64,000 nucleotides of DNA from Bacteroidales bacterium. Its GTDB lineage: Bacteria > Bacteroidota > Bacteroidia > Bacteroidales > UBA932. Where the stretch lies: positions 1-64,000 of the forward strand of contig JAFTDE010000056.1 in NCBI GenBank assembly GCA_017454335.1, in the 5' to 3' direction. A program made the translations under genes and the position numbers. Positions 18,601-25,666 of this stretch are shown here, piece after piece (position 1 is the stretch's first letter; every line of letters starts with the position of its first letter). The notes below the pieces were generated by a model, which was given only the letters and a program-made list of their open reading frames with translations, made no database searches and was not told where the DNA came from.

Positions 18601-18918
18601 GCCGACCGCGTTCTCGTGGCCGAGCAGCGCCGTCACGTCATAGGTATTGTACAGGATGGTCAGGCGGTAATCGGTCGGCGCCGGGGTCAGCACGTCCTCG
18701 GTAATCTTCGATCCGTTGATGTAGCACTCATACAGGCCCAGTCCGCAGATGTCCAGCGTAGCCGACTCCAGTTCCCGGTCCAGCGAGAATTCGGTACGCA
18801 GGTAGCGGGCGCTCATCTGGCTGTGGTTGGTCTCCACATCCCAGGGGAACGCTTCCTCCCAGCCGATCCAGTCGGGAACGGCGAGGGCAAGCAGCACGGC
18901 GAGCAGGTTGGCAAGCAT
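15601..18918 (-). CDS. GH78 alpha-L-rhamnosidase fused to a BNR/sialidase-like domain
   Basis: A 1105-residue secreted enzyme (hydrophobic N terminus, residues 1-14). Residues about 15-780 form a GH78 rhamnosidase: N-terminal beta domains, an (alpha/alpha)6 barrel with CPQRDERMPWLGD near 365, TIWELWNG, and a C-terminal beta sheet. Residues about 785-1105 form a sialidase-like beta-propeller with Asp-boxes SKDGGKTW, SDDGGYTW and SRDRGETW. It would remove L-rhamnose from plant or host glycans; the propeller may be a second hydrolase or a binding module. It sits between DUF47 (3-bp gap) and PiT (1-bp overlap) in one operon. Confidence 0.88.
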   Translation of the reverse strand: MLANLLAVLLALAVPDWIGWEEAFPWDVETNHSQMSARYLRTEFSLDRELESATLDICGLGLYECYINGSKITEDVLTPAPTDYRLTILYNTYDVTALLGHENAVGVALGPGRYYAMQQHYKPWKVNTFGYPKLWFRLHLVFKDGTERNVVSNERDWRLTAQGPIRSANEYDGEVYDARMELGAWTEPGYDASAWLPGRRSMIPHGTLHPATSPAMRVMQSVDVKSITPVGGNHVIDFGQNMAGWVRMRLSGTKKGQTIQLRFAETINPDGTLYRANLRNAHTTDTYICSGEEDGIWWHPIFTTHGFRYVEVIGIPDPRPEDFVAELVYDNIETIGQFECSNEVLNQVYHNAWWGVASNYKGMPIDCPQRDERMPWLGDRVAGALGESFMFDTHALYAKWMRDICEAQRANGQIPDVAPAFWNYYSDNMTWPAALPMGCDLLWEQFGDLQPIRDSYASICRWMDYMRDTYMDEDGIITKDQYGDWCMPPESLELVHAQDPTRITDGALISTAYYVKISQLLAKFARLQGLRKDAKRYERQAKETAAAFNKRFLYVGERGLTPEGHSPWFYPDSVYYGNNTVTANVLPLAFGIVPKDCRDDICHNIVKKIIVDGNGHISCGVIGLQWVQHELSRMGRSDVAFLLASQDTYPSYGYMAAQGATTIWELWNGNTANPSMNSGNHVMLLGDLISWYYHELAGIRPAKPGYKVIELRPDFSIENLDWVNASYKCPYGVIGSSWKKSLNRLEWDVTVPEGTTAKALLPGKKHPRTLRPGTYHFDVAMPHEKRVTEESFLYNQASFPQCHASTIAQTPEGDLVAAYFGGTHEKHPDVCIWVSRKPKGSEVWTEPQLVADGIQNEELRYPCWNPVLFQVPGGDLMLFYKVGPTIPEWIGYIRRSKDGGKTWSEAQELPEGILGAIKNKPVMLADGRMISGSSTEAGHWRIHFEISDDGGYTWRKVGPVAAPEGFELIQPTILVHKDGSLQALCRTKNAFIGSTWSRDRGETWSEVELLDVPQNQSGLDAVTLRDGTFAMAYNNVGPHPGTNKGPRTPLSVAVSRDGVHWKDIVTLEDSPVSQYSYPSIIQDQDGSLDVVYTWRRERVKFVKIH

Positions 18919-18921
18919 GGC

Positions 18922-19572
18922 TTAACCCATTTTAACGATGATGCTGCGGATGGTATTGGAAACCGCCTTGCCCTGGTCGGAAGTGTCTTCGAGGATCTGC
19001 AGGATGTTCTTCTTGCGGACCAGTTCGATGGCATCGGTCTCCTTTTCGAACAGGTTGCTCATGTAACTCTCGTAGAGATCATCCACCGTGTGCTCGATCT
19101 CCTTGACGCGGTCGCAGAGTTCACCCAGCGGCCGGACGTCCTTGCGCATGGTTTCGAAATGACGGGTCATCTCGAGGAACAGCGTGGCGTCCTCCAGGAT
19201 GTACTCGGCGATCTTGATCAGCTTCTGGCTGTTCGACTTGGGCTGGTAGATCGCAATCTTCTTCGAAGCATCCCGGATGCAGTCCAGGAAAGAGTCCATG
19301 TCCTCGGCCAGCGCGTGGATGTCATCCCGGTCAAACGGGGTCACGTAGGCGTCCATGAGCTCGTCGATGATCTGGTTCGTGATCTGGTCGCCGGCGGTCT
19401 CGTGTTCCTTGATCCGGTGGGAGAAGATGACGCGCTCCTCGCGGTCTTCGGTCTGGGTCTGCTGCAACAGCAGCTCGGCTGCCTTGCAGATGTTTTCGGC
19501 CGACTGGGTGAAAAGCGGGAAGAAACGCTTCTCCTTGACGACGAAAATTTGAAGGATATTGTCCAGTTTCAT
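18922..19572 (-). CDS. DUF47 family phosphate-transport accessory (PhoU-like)
   Basis: A 216-residue helical cytosolic protein of the DUF47/Pit-accessory family, whose PhoU-like bundle is thought to regulate PiT transporters. Repeated E-x-x-x-D and D-x-x-H patterns (EHETAGDQ, EDMDSFLD, EIEHTVDDLYE) are the likely metal-binding surface. I chose ATG 19572 because the longer in-frame start lies within the -7 box. It is the first gene of the operon DUF47, GH78-sialidase, PiT. Confidence 0.87.
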   Translation of the reverse strand: MKLDNILQIFVVKEKRFFPLFTQSAENICKAAELLLQQTQTEDREERVIFSHRIKEHETAGDQITNQIIDELMDAYVTPFDRDDIHALAEDMDSFLDCIRDASKKIAIYQPKSNSQKLIKIAEYILEDATLFLEMTRHFETMRKDVRPLGELCDRVKEIEHTVDDLYESYMSNLFEKETDAIELVRKKNILQILEDTSDQGKAVSNTIRSIIVKMG

Positions 19573-19635
19573 AACTGTTGATGATTGTTGTCGTATTCGT
19601 GTTACCTTGCAGTATGGTACAAATCTTGTACTGTA

Positions 19636-19643
19636 CAAATATA
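19636..19643 (-). promoter_or_regulatory. -7 box for the DUF47-GH78-PiT operon
   Basis: On the minus strand this reads TATATTTG, a perfect consensus match. It predicts a start near 19633 and a leader of about 60 nt before the DUF47 ATG, the longest leader among the promoters seen here. Confidence 0.65.
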
Positions 19644-19687
19644 CTGAATTTAATGCGATTTTTTTGGATACTTAACGCTTTTTAGAC

Positions 19688-20389
19688 ATGGAAAAAGGAA
19701 GAATCTGGCAAGGACTTGCCATCATGCTGGGACTGATCCTGTGCGGGGCCATGTTCCCGATCGGGGTCAAGGAACTCAAATCGTACGACAGGACCGTGAG
19801 CGTCAAGGGTTTATGCGAACGCGAGGTGAAGGCCGACAAGGTGATCTGGCCCATCCGCTTCAAGGTCGTCGGAAACGAGCTCAACCCGGTGTACAATGAA
19901 ATCGAGCGCAAGAACGGCATCATCGCCGCCTACCTGCGCGACGGCGGCATCGACGCCTCCGAGATCACGGTCTCCTCGCCCATCCTCTCGGACAAATTCG
20001 CCCAGGAATACGGCAACAGCGACCGCCTGTACCGCTTCGTCGCGACCAGCACCGTCACCGTCTGCACCAAGGACGTGGACAAGGTGCTCGCCCTGATGGC
20101 CGGCCAGCAGCAGCTGATCCGCAACGGCATCAGCCAGGAGAACGAATGGGAGGCCCGTCCGCAGTTCAGCTACGAGTCCCTCAACGACATCAAGCCTGAA
20201 ATGATCCAGGAAGCGACCCAGAACGCCCGCGAAGTGGCGCTGAAATTCGCCCAGGATTCCCAGAGCAAGGTCGGCAAGATCAAACAGGCCAACCAGGGTA
20301 CCTTCACGATCGAGGACCGCGACTCCAACACCCCGCACATCAAGAAGGTGCGCGTCGTCACGAACGTGGTCTACTACCTGAAGAAATAA
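19688..20389 (+). CDS. SIMPL-domain (DUF541) protein
   Basis: A 233-residue protein with one N-terminal membrane or signal segment (about residues 8-25) and a SIMPL/DUF541 domain from about 35 to the end. The opening strand SYDRTVSVKGLCEREVKADKVI and the closing KKVRVVTNVVYYL are typical. SIMPL proteins are periplasmic and oligomeric, linked to outer-membrane or oxidative-stress phenotypes, with no defined reaction. Its stop codon directly abuts the opposed stop of the PAP2 gene (no gap). Confidence 0.8.
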   Translation: MEKGRIWQGLAIMLGLILCGAMFPIGVKELKSYDRTVSVKGLCEREVKADKVIWPIRFKVVGNELNPVYNEIERKNGIIAAYLRDGGIDASEITVSSPILSDKFAQEYGNSDRLYRFVATSTVTVCTKDVDKVLALMAGQQQLIRNGISQENEWEARPQFSYESLNDIKPEMIQEATQNAREVALKFAQDSQSKVGKIKQANQGTFTIEDRDSNTPHIKKVRVVTNVVYYLKK

Positions 20390-20989
20390 TCAGAAACGCA
20401 GGCTGAACGAGGCGCAGAGCGCGCCGCTGTAAGGATCGACGGTCGGACAGAATCCCATCTGTCCGGCCGTTGTCCGTATGCCCAGCAGATCCTTGGCCGG
20501 TTCCAGCAGCCAGTATCCGATGTTGGCGCAGAGGATGCCCGCGCCGGCGCCGGCCAGGGTGTCCCACCACCAGTGGCGCTGGTGCACGACGCGCAGGACG
20601 GCCACCGAAGCGGCCACGGCATAGGCGCCGGCGCCCCAGCCCCAGCCATACTCGTGCCGCACGAGTTCCGCCCCGAGAAAGGCCGTCGCCGTATGGCCCG
20701 AGGGGAAGGAATTCGGGGAAGATCCGTCCGGGCGCATCTCATGGACCAGGGCTTTGACGGAATTGACGAGGATGATTTCGCTGGCGAAGCCGATGCCGCC
20801 GGCGATCACACGGTCCCAGAATACATGCTCGCTGCGGACGCCCGCCAGTCCCAGCCCGAGGTCGGCGACGGCGGGGACATACTGCAGGTACATGTCCGGA
20901 TAGGCGTATTCATTGATCTGCGCCCGCGACGGAACGGCAAGGCACAGGGCCGTCAGGACGGCCAGGACGACTTTGGGCGCAGGTCTCAC
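20390..20989 (-). CDS. PAP2-superfamily phosphatase
   Basis: A 199-residue membrane-associated acid phosphatase of the PAP2 family, acting on lipid phosphates at the periplasmic face. It has a signal peptide (ending VPSRAQ) and the three motifs: KALVHEMRP (KxxxxxxRP), FPSGHTA, and RVVHQRHWWWD (RxxxxxHxxxD). The start is GTG 20989, overlapping the rfbB stop (GTGA), and this start is exactly where the signal peptide begins. Placement after rfbDCB suggests recycling of a lipid-phosphate carrier or lipid A phosphate trimming, which is inference. Confidence 0.85.
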   Translation of the reverse strand: MRPAPKVVLAVLTALCLAVPSRAQINEYAYPDMYLQYVPAVADLGLGLAGVRSEHVFWDRVIAGGIGFASEIILVNSVKALVHEMRPDGSSPNSFPSGHTATAFLGAELVRHEYGWGWGAGAYAVAASVAVLRVVHQRHWWWDTLAGAGAGILCANIGYWLLEPAKDLLGIRTTAGQMGFCPTVDPYSGALCASFSLRF

Positions 20990-22128
20990 CGGCCCTTGTA
21001 CATCTCGTCGTAATACTTCTGGTAATCGCCGCTGGTGACGTTGTCCATCCACGCCTGGTTGTCCAGGTACCAGCGCACGGTCTTCTCGATGCCCTCCTCG
21101 AACTGCAGGCTGGGCTCCCAGCCCAGTTCCTTCTGCAGCTTCGACGAGTCGATGGCGTAGCGGAGGTCGTGTCCGGCCCGGTCCGTCACGTAGGTGATCA
21201 GGTCCATGTCCTCCCCTTCCGCGCGGCCCAGCAGCCGGTCTACGGTATTGATCAGCACCTTGATGATGTCGATGTTCTTCCACTCGTTGAAACCGCCGAT
21301 GTTGTAGGTCTCCGCGATCTTCCCTTCGTGGAAGATGACGTCGATCGCCCGCGCATGGTCCTCCACGTACAGCCAGTCCCGCACGTTCTCGCCTTTGCCA
21401 TAGACGGGCAGCGGCTTGCGGTGACGGATGTTGTTGATGAACAGCGGGATCAGCTTCTCCGGGAACTGGTACGGACCGTAGTTGTTGCTGCAGTTCGTCA
21501 CGATCGTCGGCATCCCGAAGGTGTCGTGGAACGCCCGCACGAAGTGGTCGGAAGAAGCCTTGGCGGCGCTGTACGGGCTGTGGGGCTGGTACTTCAGGTC
21601 TTCCGTGAAGAACTTCTCGCCGTAGGCCAGGTGGTGCTCGCCCGAGGAGGCCTTCGTCGTGAACGGAGGCTCGATCCCCTCCGGATGCGTCATCTCCAGC
21701 GCCCCGTACACCTCGTCCGTCGAGATGTGGTAGAAACGCTTGCCCTCGTATTTTTCAGGCAGGGACTCCCAGTACGCCTTCGCGGCCTGCAGCAGCGACA
21801 GCGTGCCCATCACGTTCGTCTGCGCGAAGGTGAAGGGATCCTTGATGGAGCGGTCCACATGCGACTCCGCAGCCAGGTGGATGATGCCGTCCACATGCTC
21901 GTCCTGCATGAGCTTCAGCACGCCCTCGAAATCGCAGATGTCCATCCTGACGAAACGGTAATTGGGCCTGTCCTCGATATCCCGCAGGTTCGCCAGGTTC
22001 CCCGCGTAGGTCAGTTTGTCCAGGTTGATGATCCGGTAGTCCGGGTACTTGTTCACGAACAGGCGCACGACGTGCGAGCCGATGAATCCGGCACCGCCGG
22101 TGATGATGAGGGTTCTTTTATTCTGCAT
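20986..22128 (-). CDS. rfbB: dTDP-glucose 4,6-dehydratase
   Basis: Converts dTDP-glucose to dTDP-4-keto-6-deoxyglucose in the cytoplasm, the second step to dTDP-L-rhamnose. It is a 380-residue extended short-chain dehydrogenase: Rossmann motif TGGAGFIGSH, active-site block STDEVYGAL with the Asp-Glu pair, and the YSAAK Tyr/Lys pair. The ATG at 22128 overlaps the end of rfbC by 11 bp; longer in-frame starts would lie inside rfbC and add nonsense-like sequence. Confidence 0.95.
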   Translation of the reverse strand: MQNKRTLIITGGAGFIGSHVVRLFVNKYPDYRIINLDKLTYAGNLANLRDIEDRPNYRFVRMDICDFEGVLKLMQDEHVDGIIHLAAESHVDRSIKDPFTFAQTNVMGTLSLLQAAKAYWESLPEKYEGKRFYHISTDEVYGALEMTHPEGIEPPFTTKASSGEHHLAYGEKFFTEDLKYQPHSPYSAAKASSDHFVRAFHDTFGMPTIVTNCSNNYGPYQFPEKLIPLFINNIRHRKPLPVYGKGENVRDWLYVEDHARAIDVIFHEGKIAETYNIGGFNEWKNIDIIKVLINTVDRLLGRAEGEDMDLITYVTDRAGHDLRYAIDSSKLQKELGWEPSLQFEEGIEKTVRWYLDNQAWMDNVTSGDYQKYYDEMYKGR

Positions 22129-22699
22129 AGAGGTCCTGGTTGAAATCAAACAAATCTTCGGGGGCGCAGCTGGACAGGCGCGGGTGGCAGCGGTCCTTGT
22201 CGGACAGCACGACATCCCCGAGGGGCAGTTCCCAGTCGATGCCGAGGGCCGGATCGTCCCAGGTGATGGCACCTTCCGAAGCGGGATCGTAGAAGCGGTC
22301 GCACTTGTACTGGAAGATGGCCTCTTCCGACAGGACGCTGAATCCGTGGGCAAAGCCGCGCGGGATGAACAGCTGGAGGTGGTTGCCCTCGGTCAGTTCC
22401 ACGCTGACATAGCGGCCGAAAGTCGGGCTGCCGACCCGCAGGTCGACGGCGATATCCAGCACCCGGCCCCGGATCACGCGGATCAGCTTGGACTGCGAGG
22501 ACTTGCCCTTCTGGTAGTGCAGTCCACGGACCACCCCGTAGGTGGAACGGCTCTCGTTGTCCTGGACGAACTGGATCGGGCGGACATGCTGGTCGAACTG
22601 CCGCTGCGAAAAAGACTCGAAGAAATAGCCCCGGGCGTCTTCGTAGATGCGCGGCTGGATGATCAGCACTTCCGGGATGTCGGTTCTGAAAATTTCCAT
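22118..22699 (-). CDS. rfbC: dTDP-4-dehydrorhamnose 3,5-epimerase
   Basis: Epimerises dTDP-4-keto-6-deoxyglucose at C3 and C5. The 193-residue cupin has the family landmarks DARGYFFESFSQ, the catalytic His in GLHYQ, and the conserved FIPRGFAHGFSVL strand. It is the middle gene of rfbDCB, one base after the rfbD stop and overlapping rfbB by 11 bp. Confidence 0.95.
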   Translation of the reverse strand: MEIFRTDIPEVLIIQPRIYEDARGYFFESFSQRQFDQHVRPIQFVQDNESRSTYGVVRGLHYQKGKSSQSKLIRVIRGRVLDIAVDLRVGSPTFGRYVSVELTEGNHLQLFIPRGFAHGFSVLSEEAIFQYKCDRFYDPASEGAITWDDPALGIDWELPLGDVVLSDKDRCHPRLSSCAPEDLFDFNQDLYAE

Positions 22700-22700
22700 A

Positions 22701-23588
22701 TCAGATCTTGTTACTGTTCAGTCTGTCAATACAATCCTTCAGGGAGTCCTTCCAGTACGGGACGGCGACGCCGAAGGTGGCCTGCACGAGGGTCTTGTCC
22801 AGCACGGAATAGTGCGGGCGCTCCACTTTGGAAGGGAATTCCCCGCTCAGGCAGGCCGAGATGCGGCAGCTGTGGCCGGCCAGGGCGCAGATCTCCTGCG
22901 CGAAGTCGTACCAGCTGAGCGCCCCCGCATCGGAATAATGATAGATACCGACGCGTTCCAGCCGGCGCGTGGCGATGATGTGCAGGATGGCGGCCGCAAG
23001 GTCGGCGGCGTAGGTCGGGGTCCCGACCTGGTCATAGACGACCTGCAGGCTGTCCCGCTCCGCGGTCAGGCGCAGCATCGTCTTGACGAAATTGCGTCCG
23101 AAGGGCGAATACAGCCAGGCGGTGCGGAGGATGATGCTGCGACAGCCGCTGTCCAGCACGGCCCGCTCGCCCGCCAGCTTGCTCTTGCCGTACACGCTGC
23201 GCGGACCGGGCAGGTCCCGCTCCGTCAGCGGGGTGCAGGCCGTTCCGGGAAAGACATAGTCCGTCGAGATGTGGATCAGCGCCGCATCGCGCTCCCGGGC
23301 CACCCGGGAGAGGTATTCCGGGGCATGCTGATTCAGCAGATACGCCGTCTCGACGTCTTCCTCCGCCTTGTCCACATTGGTATAGGCGGCGCAGTTGACG
23401 ATCACGTCGATGCTCTCGGCTTCGCAGATCCCTCGGACGGCTTCGATGTCCGTGATGTCCAGGAAGCGGGTCTCGACCCCGGGGGCATCGCAGACGTCGG
23501 TGAACACGAAACGGTCCGCAGACGCTGCATGCTGCACCCGCAGTTCATTTCCGAGCTGTCCGTTGGCTCCGGTGACAAGGATATTCAT
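22701..23588 (-). CDS. rfbD: dTDP-4-dehydrorhamnose reductase
   Basis: Final reduction giving dTDP-L-rhamnose for surface polysaccharide. The 295-residue short-chain reductase opens with MNILVTGANGQLGNELR and has the catalytic YGKSK motif and the HISTDYVFPG strand. It is the first gene of rfbD-rfbC-rfbB with its own -7 box. The pathway's first gene (rfbA, glucose-1-phosphate thymidylyltransferase) is not in the cluster or anywhere in the window. Confidence 0.94.
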   Translation of the reverse strand: MNILVTGANGQLGNELRVQHAASADRFVFTDVCDAPGVETRFLDITDIEAVRGICEAESIDVIVNCAAYTNVDKAEEDVETAYLLNQHAPEYLSRVARERDAALIHISTDYVFPGTACTPLTERDLPGPRSVYGKSKLAGERAVLDSGCRSIILRTAWLYSPFGRNFVKTMLRLTAERDSLQVVYDQVGTPTYAADLAAAILHIIATRRLERVGIYHYSDAGALSWYDFAQEICALAGHSCRISACLSGEFPSKVERPHYSVLDKTLVQATFGVAVPYWKDSLKDCIDRLNSNKI

Positions 23589-23609
23589 TCCAAGTGGTCT
23601 AAATTCTTA

Positions 23610-23617
23610 CAAATTTA
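23610..23617 (-). promoter_or_regulatory. -7 box for rfbDCB
   Basis: On the minus strand this reads TAAATTTG. The predicted leader is about 19 nt to the rfbD ATG at 23588. It lies back to back with the rnhA box, two bases apart. Confidence 0.6.
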
Positions 23618-23619
23618 AC

Positions 23620-23627
23620 TATTTTTG
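23620..23627 (+). promoter_or_regulatory. -7 box for rnhA
   Basis: TATTTTTG ends 6 bp before the ATG at 23634, so the mRNA would carry almost no leader. The in-frame TTG at 23625 lies within the box and is not a credible start. Confidence 0.6.
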
Positions 23628-23633
23628 CGAATA

Positions 23634-24110
23634 ATGGAAACAAGGCCGACCATATACCTGTACACGGACGGTGCCGCCAGCGGCAACCCCGGGCCGGGCG
23701 GCTACGGCGTCGTGCTGGTCTGCGGAACGCTGCGCAAGGAACTCTCCGGCGGATTCGCCCGCACCACCAACAACCGGATGGAGCTGCTGGCCGTCATCAA
23801 GGGACTGGAAGCCATCCGCTGGGAAAACGCCGAAGTCCAGGTGTACAGCGATTCGACCTACGTCGTCAAGGCGGTCACGGAAGGTTGGCTGGAGAGCTGG
23901 GAGCGTTCCGGATGGAAGAAGAAAAAGAATCCGGACCTGTGGCAGCAGTTCCTCCCCCTCTACCGCCGGCACCGGGTTTCCTTCCACTGGATCAAGGGAC
24001 ATGCCGGTCATCCCGAAAACGAGCGTTGCGACGCCCTGGCGGTCGCCGCATACGGGATGCCGGATCTGCCGCCGGATCCCGGTTACGATAACGAACAAAC
24101 ACTACTCTGA
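23634..24110 (+). CDS. rnhA: Ribonuclease HI
   Basis: Cuts the RNA strand of RNA-DNA hybrids (Okazaki primers, R-loops). The 158-residue protein has all four acidic active-site positions: Asp in [14 protein letters not shown], Glu in NNRMELLAV, Asp in YSDSTYVV and Asp in NERCDALA, plus the basic KKKKNPDLW handle. It is followed by pdxA after 3 bp. Confidence 0.95.
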   Translation: METRPTIYLYTDGAASGNPGPGGYGVVLVCGTLRKELSGGFARTTNNRMELLAVIKGLEAIRWENAEVQVYSDSTYVVKAVTEGWLESWERSGWKKKKNPDLWQQFLPLYRRHRVSFHWIKGHAGHPENERCDALAVAAYGMPDLPPDPGYDNEQTLL

Positions 24111-24113
24111 TTT

Positions 24114-25205
24114 ATGCAGGACAAACGCAAACCCATCGTGGGCATCACCCAGGGAGACTCCAACGGCATCGGATACGAGGTCATCATCAAGGCCCTGTCC
24201 GACCCGCGCATCCTGGACTTTTTCACCCCCGTCATCTACGGATCTTCCAAGCTCTTCGCCTTCTACCGGAAAACCATTCCGGAGATCGAGCAGATGGATA
24301 CCAACGCCATTTCCAGCGCCCGTGAGGCGCACGCCAAACGGATCAACATCGTGGGCTGCCTGCCCGAGAACGCCTATGCCGAGCCCGGCGAAGCCACTTC
24401 CGAGTCCGCCCTCGCCGCCATCAAGGCGCTCGAGTGCGCGGTCCGCGATATCAAGAACGGCGAGCTGGACGTGCTGGTGACCGGCCCGATCAACAAGAAG
24501 GCCATGAACGGCGAAGGATTCGGCTTCCCCGGCCATACGGAATTCCTCCAGAACGCCTTCGGGGTCAAGGACGTCACCATGCTGATGGTCAGCAGCCGCA
24601 TGCGCATCGGCGTCGTCACCGGCCACATTCCCCTCAAGGACGTTCCCGCCCAGATCACCGAGGAGAAAATCCTCAGCAAGCTGCGCCTGATGAGCGCTTC
24701 GCTCAAGGCGGATTTCTGCGTGGACCAGCCGCGCATCGCCGTCCTGAGCCTCAACCCGCACAGCGGGGACGGAGGCCTGCTGGGCAGCGAAGAGCAGGAA
24801 ATCATCATCCCGGCCATCAAGCGCGCCACGTCCGAAGGCATCCTGGCCTTCGGTCCCTATTCCCCGGACGGTTACTTCGGGCTGGGCCAGTACGAGCGTT
24901 TCGACGCGACGCTGGCGATGTACCATGACCAGGGACTGGCTCCCTTCAAGGCCATCGCCTTCGAGGACGGCGTCAACTTCACCGCCGGACTGCCCGTCGT
25001 GCGGACTTCGCCGGACCACGGCACCGCCTTCGAACTGGCGGGACGCGACGAGGCCGATCCCCGCTCGATGCGTGCCGCGATCTTCACGGCCATCGACATC
25101 TGGAAACGCCGCAACAACTACAGCGAACTGATCGAAGGAAAAATGCAGGAACGCCGCGTCGAGAGCGATGAGCGGCGCAATCCGAACAAGCCTCAGATCG
25201 CCTGA
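24114..25205 (+). CDS. pdxA: 4-hydroxythreonine-4-phosphate dehydrogenase
   Basis: NAD-dependent oxidation and decarboxylation of 4-hydroxythreonine-4-phosphate in pyridoxal-phosphate synthesis. The 363-residue protein begins with GITQGDSNGIGYEVI and has metal-binding His residues in FPGHTE, VTGHIPL and MYHDQGLAPFK, plus the LNPHSGDGG loop. It is a little longer than Enterobacterial PdxA (about 330). It is probably co-transcribed with rnhA and converges on recX, overlapping by 13 bp. Confidence 0.94.
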   Translation: MQDKRKPIVGITQGDSNGIGYEVIIKALSDPRILDFFTPVIYGSSKLFAFYRKTIPEIEQMDTNAISSAREAHAKRINIVGCLPENAYAEPGEATSESALAAIKALECAVRDIKNGELDVLVTGPINKKAMNGEGFGFPGHTEFLQNAFGVKDVTMLMVSSRMRIGVVTGHIPLKDVPAQITEEKILSKLRLMSASLKADFCVDQPRIAVLSLNPHSGDGGLLGSEEQEIIIPAIKRATSEGILAFGPYSPDGYFGLGQYERFDATLAMYHDQGLAPFKAIAFEDGVNFTAGLPVVRTSPDHGTAFELAGRDEADPRSMRAAIFTAIDIWKRRNNYSELIEGKMQERRVESDERRNPNKPQIA

Positions 25206-25666
25206 TCCGGCGCGCTGACCTCCCGGACCAGGGCTTCGACCTGCGCGTATTCATATCCCCGGGACAGGGCGTAGCGAATCAGCTTCAACCTGGCCTGGGG
25301 ATCTCCTTTCAACTGCTTCCAGCGGGCCGTCAGCAAGGCGCGGAGGCGTCCTGACGCCTGGTCGGCGTCCACCTGGGACAGGGCGGCGTCAATGCAGGCG
25401 CGGTCCAGCCGCCTGGCCGTCAGCGCATATCGGATCTTCACCGGCCCCCAGCCGTCCAGGGATGCCTTGTCGCGGGCGAAAGCGGCCGCATAGCGCGCGT
25501 CATCCACATAGCGGTCCCGGACCAGGGCTTCCACCACTTCGGCGGCCGCCCGTTCATCCCCATCCAGCCGGGAGAGCGCCTTGGCGTACATGTCCGCGCT
25601 GCAATACTCGCGGCGCGCACACAGGGTCTGGAGGCTGCCCAGTACTTTTTTCGTCTTCTCTTCCAT
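25193..25666 (-). CDS. recX: Regulatory protein RecX
   Basis: A 157-residue all-helical protein with the RecX three-repeat pattern (RDRYVDDARYAAAFARDKASLDGWGPVKIRYAL is diagnostic). RecX binds and limits RecA filaments. I chose ATG 25666, which shares its A with the TGA stop of the patatin gene. recA itself lies 3.5 kb away on the opposite strand rather than directly upstream. Confidence 0.87.
   Translation of the reverse strand: MEEKTKKVLGSLQTLCARREYCSADMYAKALSRLDGDERAAAEVVEALVRDRYVDDARYAAAFARDKASLDGWGPVKIRYALTARRLDRACIDAALSQVDADQASGRLRALLTARWKQLKGDPQARLKLIRYALSRGYEYAQVEALVREVSAPDQAI

Noticed and set aside
15604..19581. A 1325-codon open frame on the + strand opposite GH78 and DUF47
   Set aside because: It is the antisense shadow of two well-supported minus-strand genes. 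GC-rich codon bias removes stop codons from the opposite strand, and its translation has no recognisable domain.
19573..19687. A possible + strand promoter for the SIMPL gene
   Set aside because: The gap is AT-rich but no TAnnTTTG fits at a useful distance on the + strand; only the minus-strand box is convincing.
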